A stretch of DNA of 5,643 nucleotides from an uncultured Eubacteriales bacterium (GTDB taxonomy: Bacteria; Bacillota; Clostridia; Oscillospirales; UMGS1783): NCBI GenBank assembly GCA_900555065.1, contig USJY01000111.1, forward strand, positions 1 through 5,643, given 5' to 3'. Below are positions 4,916-5,643 of the stretch, piece after piece; position 1 is the first letter of the stretch; each line of letters starts with the position of its first letter. The notes below the pieces were generated by a model. It searched no databases and was not told where the DNA came from. It saw nothing but the letters and a program-made list of their open reading frames with translations. Position numbers and translations under genes: made by a program.

Positions 4916-4999
4916 TTGCATAAGGCCGCGATTGCGGCGCAATCCGCCGCGGACGCACTTGATTCGGCCGCGAAAGTGTGGTATTGTTTTTATGAATGA
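4916..4999 (+). CDS. Possible 27-codon leader ORF upstream of hisB
   Basis: A strong ribosome binding site, AGGGAGG (4904-4910), lies 5 nt before a TTG codon. That codon opens a 27-residue frame (MHKAAIAAQSAADALDS... ending WYCFYE) stopping at TGA 4997-4999, 18 nt before the hisB ATG. It contains only one histidine codon, so it is not a classic his attenuation leader. I know no homologue. The hisB promoter candidate lies inside this frame, and no clear promoter precedes it, so it may be chance. It is included because its ribosome binding site is as good as those of the real genes. Confidence 0.22.
   Translation: MHKAAIAAQSAADALDSAAKVWYCFYE
4926..4952. promoter_or_regulatory. Nested inverted repeat just upstream of the hisB -35
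   Basis: GATTGC-GGC-GCAATC (4930-4944) is a perfect 6-bp inverted repeat. It is enclosed by CCGCG (4926-4930) and CGCGG (4948-4952), which share the base at 4930. It ends 6 nt before the hisB -35, a usual place for an activator or repressor site. The regulator is unknown. Confidence 0.35.
4959..4987 (+). promoter_or_regulatory. Sigma-A-type promoter for hisB
   Basis: TTGATT (4959-4964), a 17-nt spacer, a TGG extended -10 (4979-4981) and TATTGT (4982-4987) form a promoter with four of six matches in each hexamer. The start site would be near 4994, giving a leader of about 24 nt that contains the GGAGG ribosome binding site (5005-5009). Confidence 0.55.
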
Positions 5000-5017
5000 A
5001 TAACGGAGGTGCAGACC

Positions 5018-5608
5018 ATGCAAACCAGAACGGCCGAGGTGCGGCGACAGACCAAGGAGACGGATATTACGCTCAGTCTATGCCTGGACGGGCGCGGGAC
5101 GTGCGACTGCCGAACCGGCGTCGGTTTTTTCGACCATATGCTGGACGGCTTTGCACGGCATGGGGTATTCGACCTGACACTGCGCTGCGACGGAGACCTG
5201 CACGTAGACCCGCACCACACCGTCGAGGATGTGGGCATTGCGCTCGGAACTGCGATACGGCAGGCGGCGGGCGACAAGGCGGGTATACGCCGGTTCGGGC
5301 AGTGCATCCTGCCCATGGACGACGCGCTTGTCCTATGCGCGCTGGATTTGTCCGGCAGGCCCTACTATTGCAGCGACGTGCAATACGCCGCGCAAACGAT
5401 CGGGGATATGCCGACGGAGCTTTTCCGCGAGTTTTTCTACGCTGTAAGCTATACGGCGCAGATGAACCTGCATTTTAAGCTGCTCAGCGGCGAAAACAGC
5501 CACCATATTGCAGAGGCCTGCTTCAAGGCCTTTGCCAAGGCGCTTGATATGGCGACCTCGGCGGAGCAGCGCGTGCCGGGCGTATGGTCGACAAAGGGTT
5601 CGCTTTAA
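5018..5608 (+). CDS. hisB: Imidazoleglycerol-phosphate dehydratase
   Basis: The 196-aa product is a complete monofunctional HisB, which converts imidazole-glycerol phosphate to imidazole-acetol phosphate in histidine synthesis. The two-repeat fold is visible in its signatures: GVGFFDHML (34-42), DPHHTVEDVGIALG (64-77), MNLHFKLLSGENSHHIAEACFKA (149-171), and the C-terminal STKGSL. The His/Glu sets in HHTVED (66-71) and HHIAEA (162-167) are the usual manganese ligands and are all kept. There is no HisB-N phosphatase domain, as expected outside enteric bacteria. The start is ATG 5018, with GGAGG (5005-5009) 8 nt upstream; a GTG at 5009 overlaps that site. It is divergent from the alkyltransferase-domain operon and has its own promoter. 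Further his genes may follow beyond the right edge; the last 35 bases show no terminator or new start. Confidence 0.96.
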   Translation: MQTRTAEVRRQTKETDITLSLCLDGRGTCDCRTGVGFFDHMLDGFARHGVFDLTLRCDGDLHVDPHHTVEDVGIALGTAIRQAAGDKAGIRRFGQCILPMDDALVLCALDLSGRPYYCSDVQYAAQTIGDMPTELFREFFYAVSYTAQMNLHFKLLSGENSHHIAEACFKAFAKALDMATSAEQRVPGVWSTKGSL

Positions 5609-5643
5609 GCTGCAGATAAGGAACAAAAGCCGCGCCGGCACAT

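Noticed and set aside
4904..4999. Classic histidine attenuator upstream of hisB
   Set aside because: The short frame has a single His codon, and no antiterminator/terminator pair lies between it and hisB.

Overview
The window reads as ordinary chromosome from a GC-rich bacterium, most likely a high-GC member of the Bacillota (Clostridia-like). That placement is an inference. It rests on strong AGGAGG-type ribosome binding sites, sigma-A-like promoters with an extended -10 (TGn), frequent TTG starts, and protein families typical of gut Clostridia. No mobile element, CRISPR array, tRNA or rRNA is visible, and I did not find a convincing new multi-gene system.

Layout, left to right. Bases 1-125 (minus) hold the N-terminus of a Crp/Fnr-type regulator that runs off the left edge; an inverted repeat upstream of it looks like an operator. 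Bases 194-617 carry no gene I can support, only two inverted repeats. A promoter at 618-646 and a hairpin-bearing leader then precede a DNA-deoxyinosine (hypoxanthine) glycosylase (726-1214, plus), which ends in a strong terminator usable from both sides. Bases 1256-1769 are a very GC-rich, palindrome-rich stretch without a gene.

On the minus strand, read from 4763 down to 1770, four genes lie with gaps of 45, 19 and 14 nt and probably form one operon. In transcription order they are a small O6-alkylguanine-type alkyltransferase domain protein that keeps its cysteine, a TVP38/TMEM64 (VTT-domain) membrane protein, an alpha/beta-hydrolase esterase, and a TRM11-like SAM-dependent methyltransferase. 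The operon converges on the glycosylase gene. The only terminator in between is the bidirectional one at 1221-1255, so the operon transcript may carry a 3' tail of about 500 nt. At its other end the operon is divergent from hisB (5018-5608, plus; imidazoleglycerol-phosphate dehydratase of histidine synthesis), which has its own promoter. The 250-nt divergent region holds two or three promoter candidates, tandem GC hairpins and a possible 27-codon leader ORF.

Two DNA base-damage repair proteins (deoxyinosine glycosylase and alkyltransferase-domain protein) flank the operon region, but nothing in the sequence shows that they are co-regulated. The most useful corrections are two non-ATG (TTG) starts and the partial regulator at the left edge. 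The most interesting open points are the 5'-end hairpin of the operon, the palindrome-rich convergent gap, and the retained cysteine in the stand-alone alkyltransferase domain.
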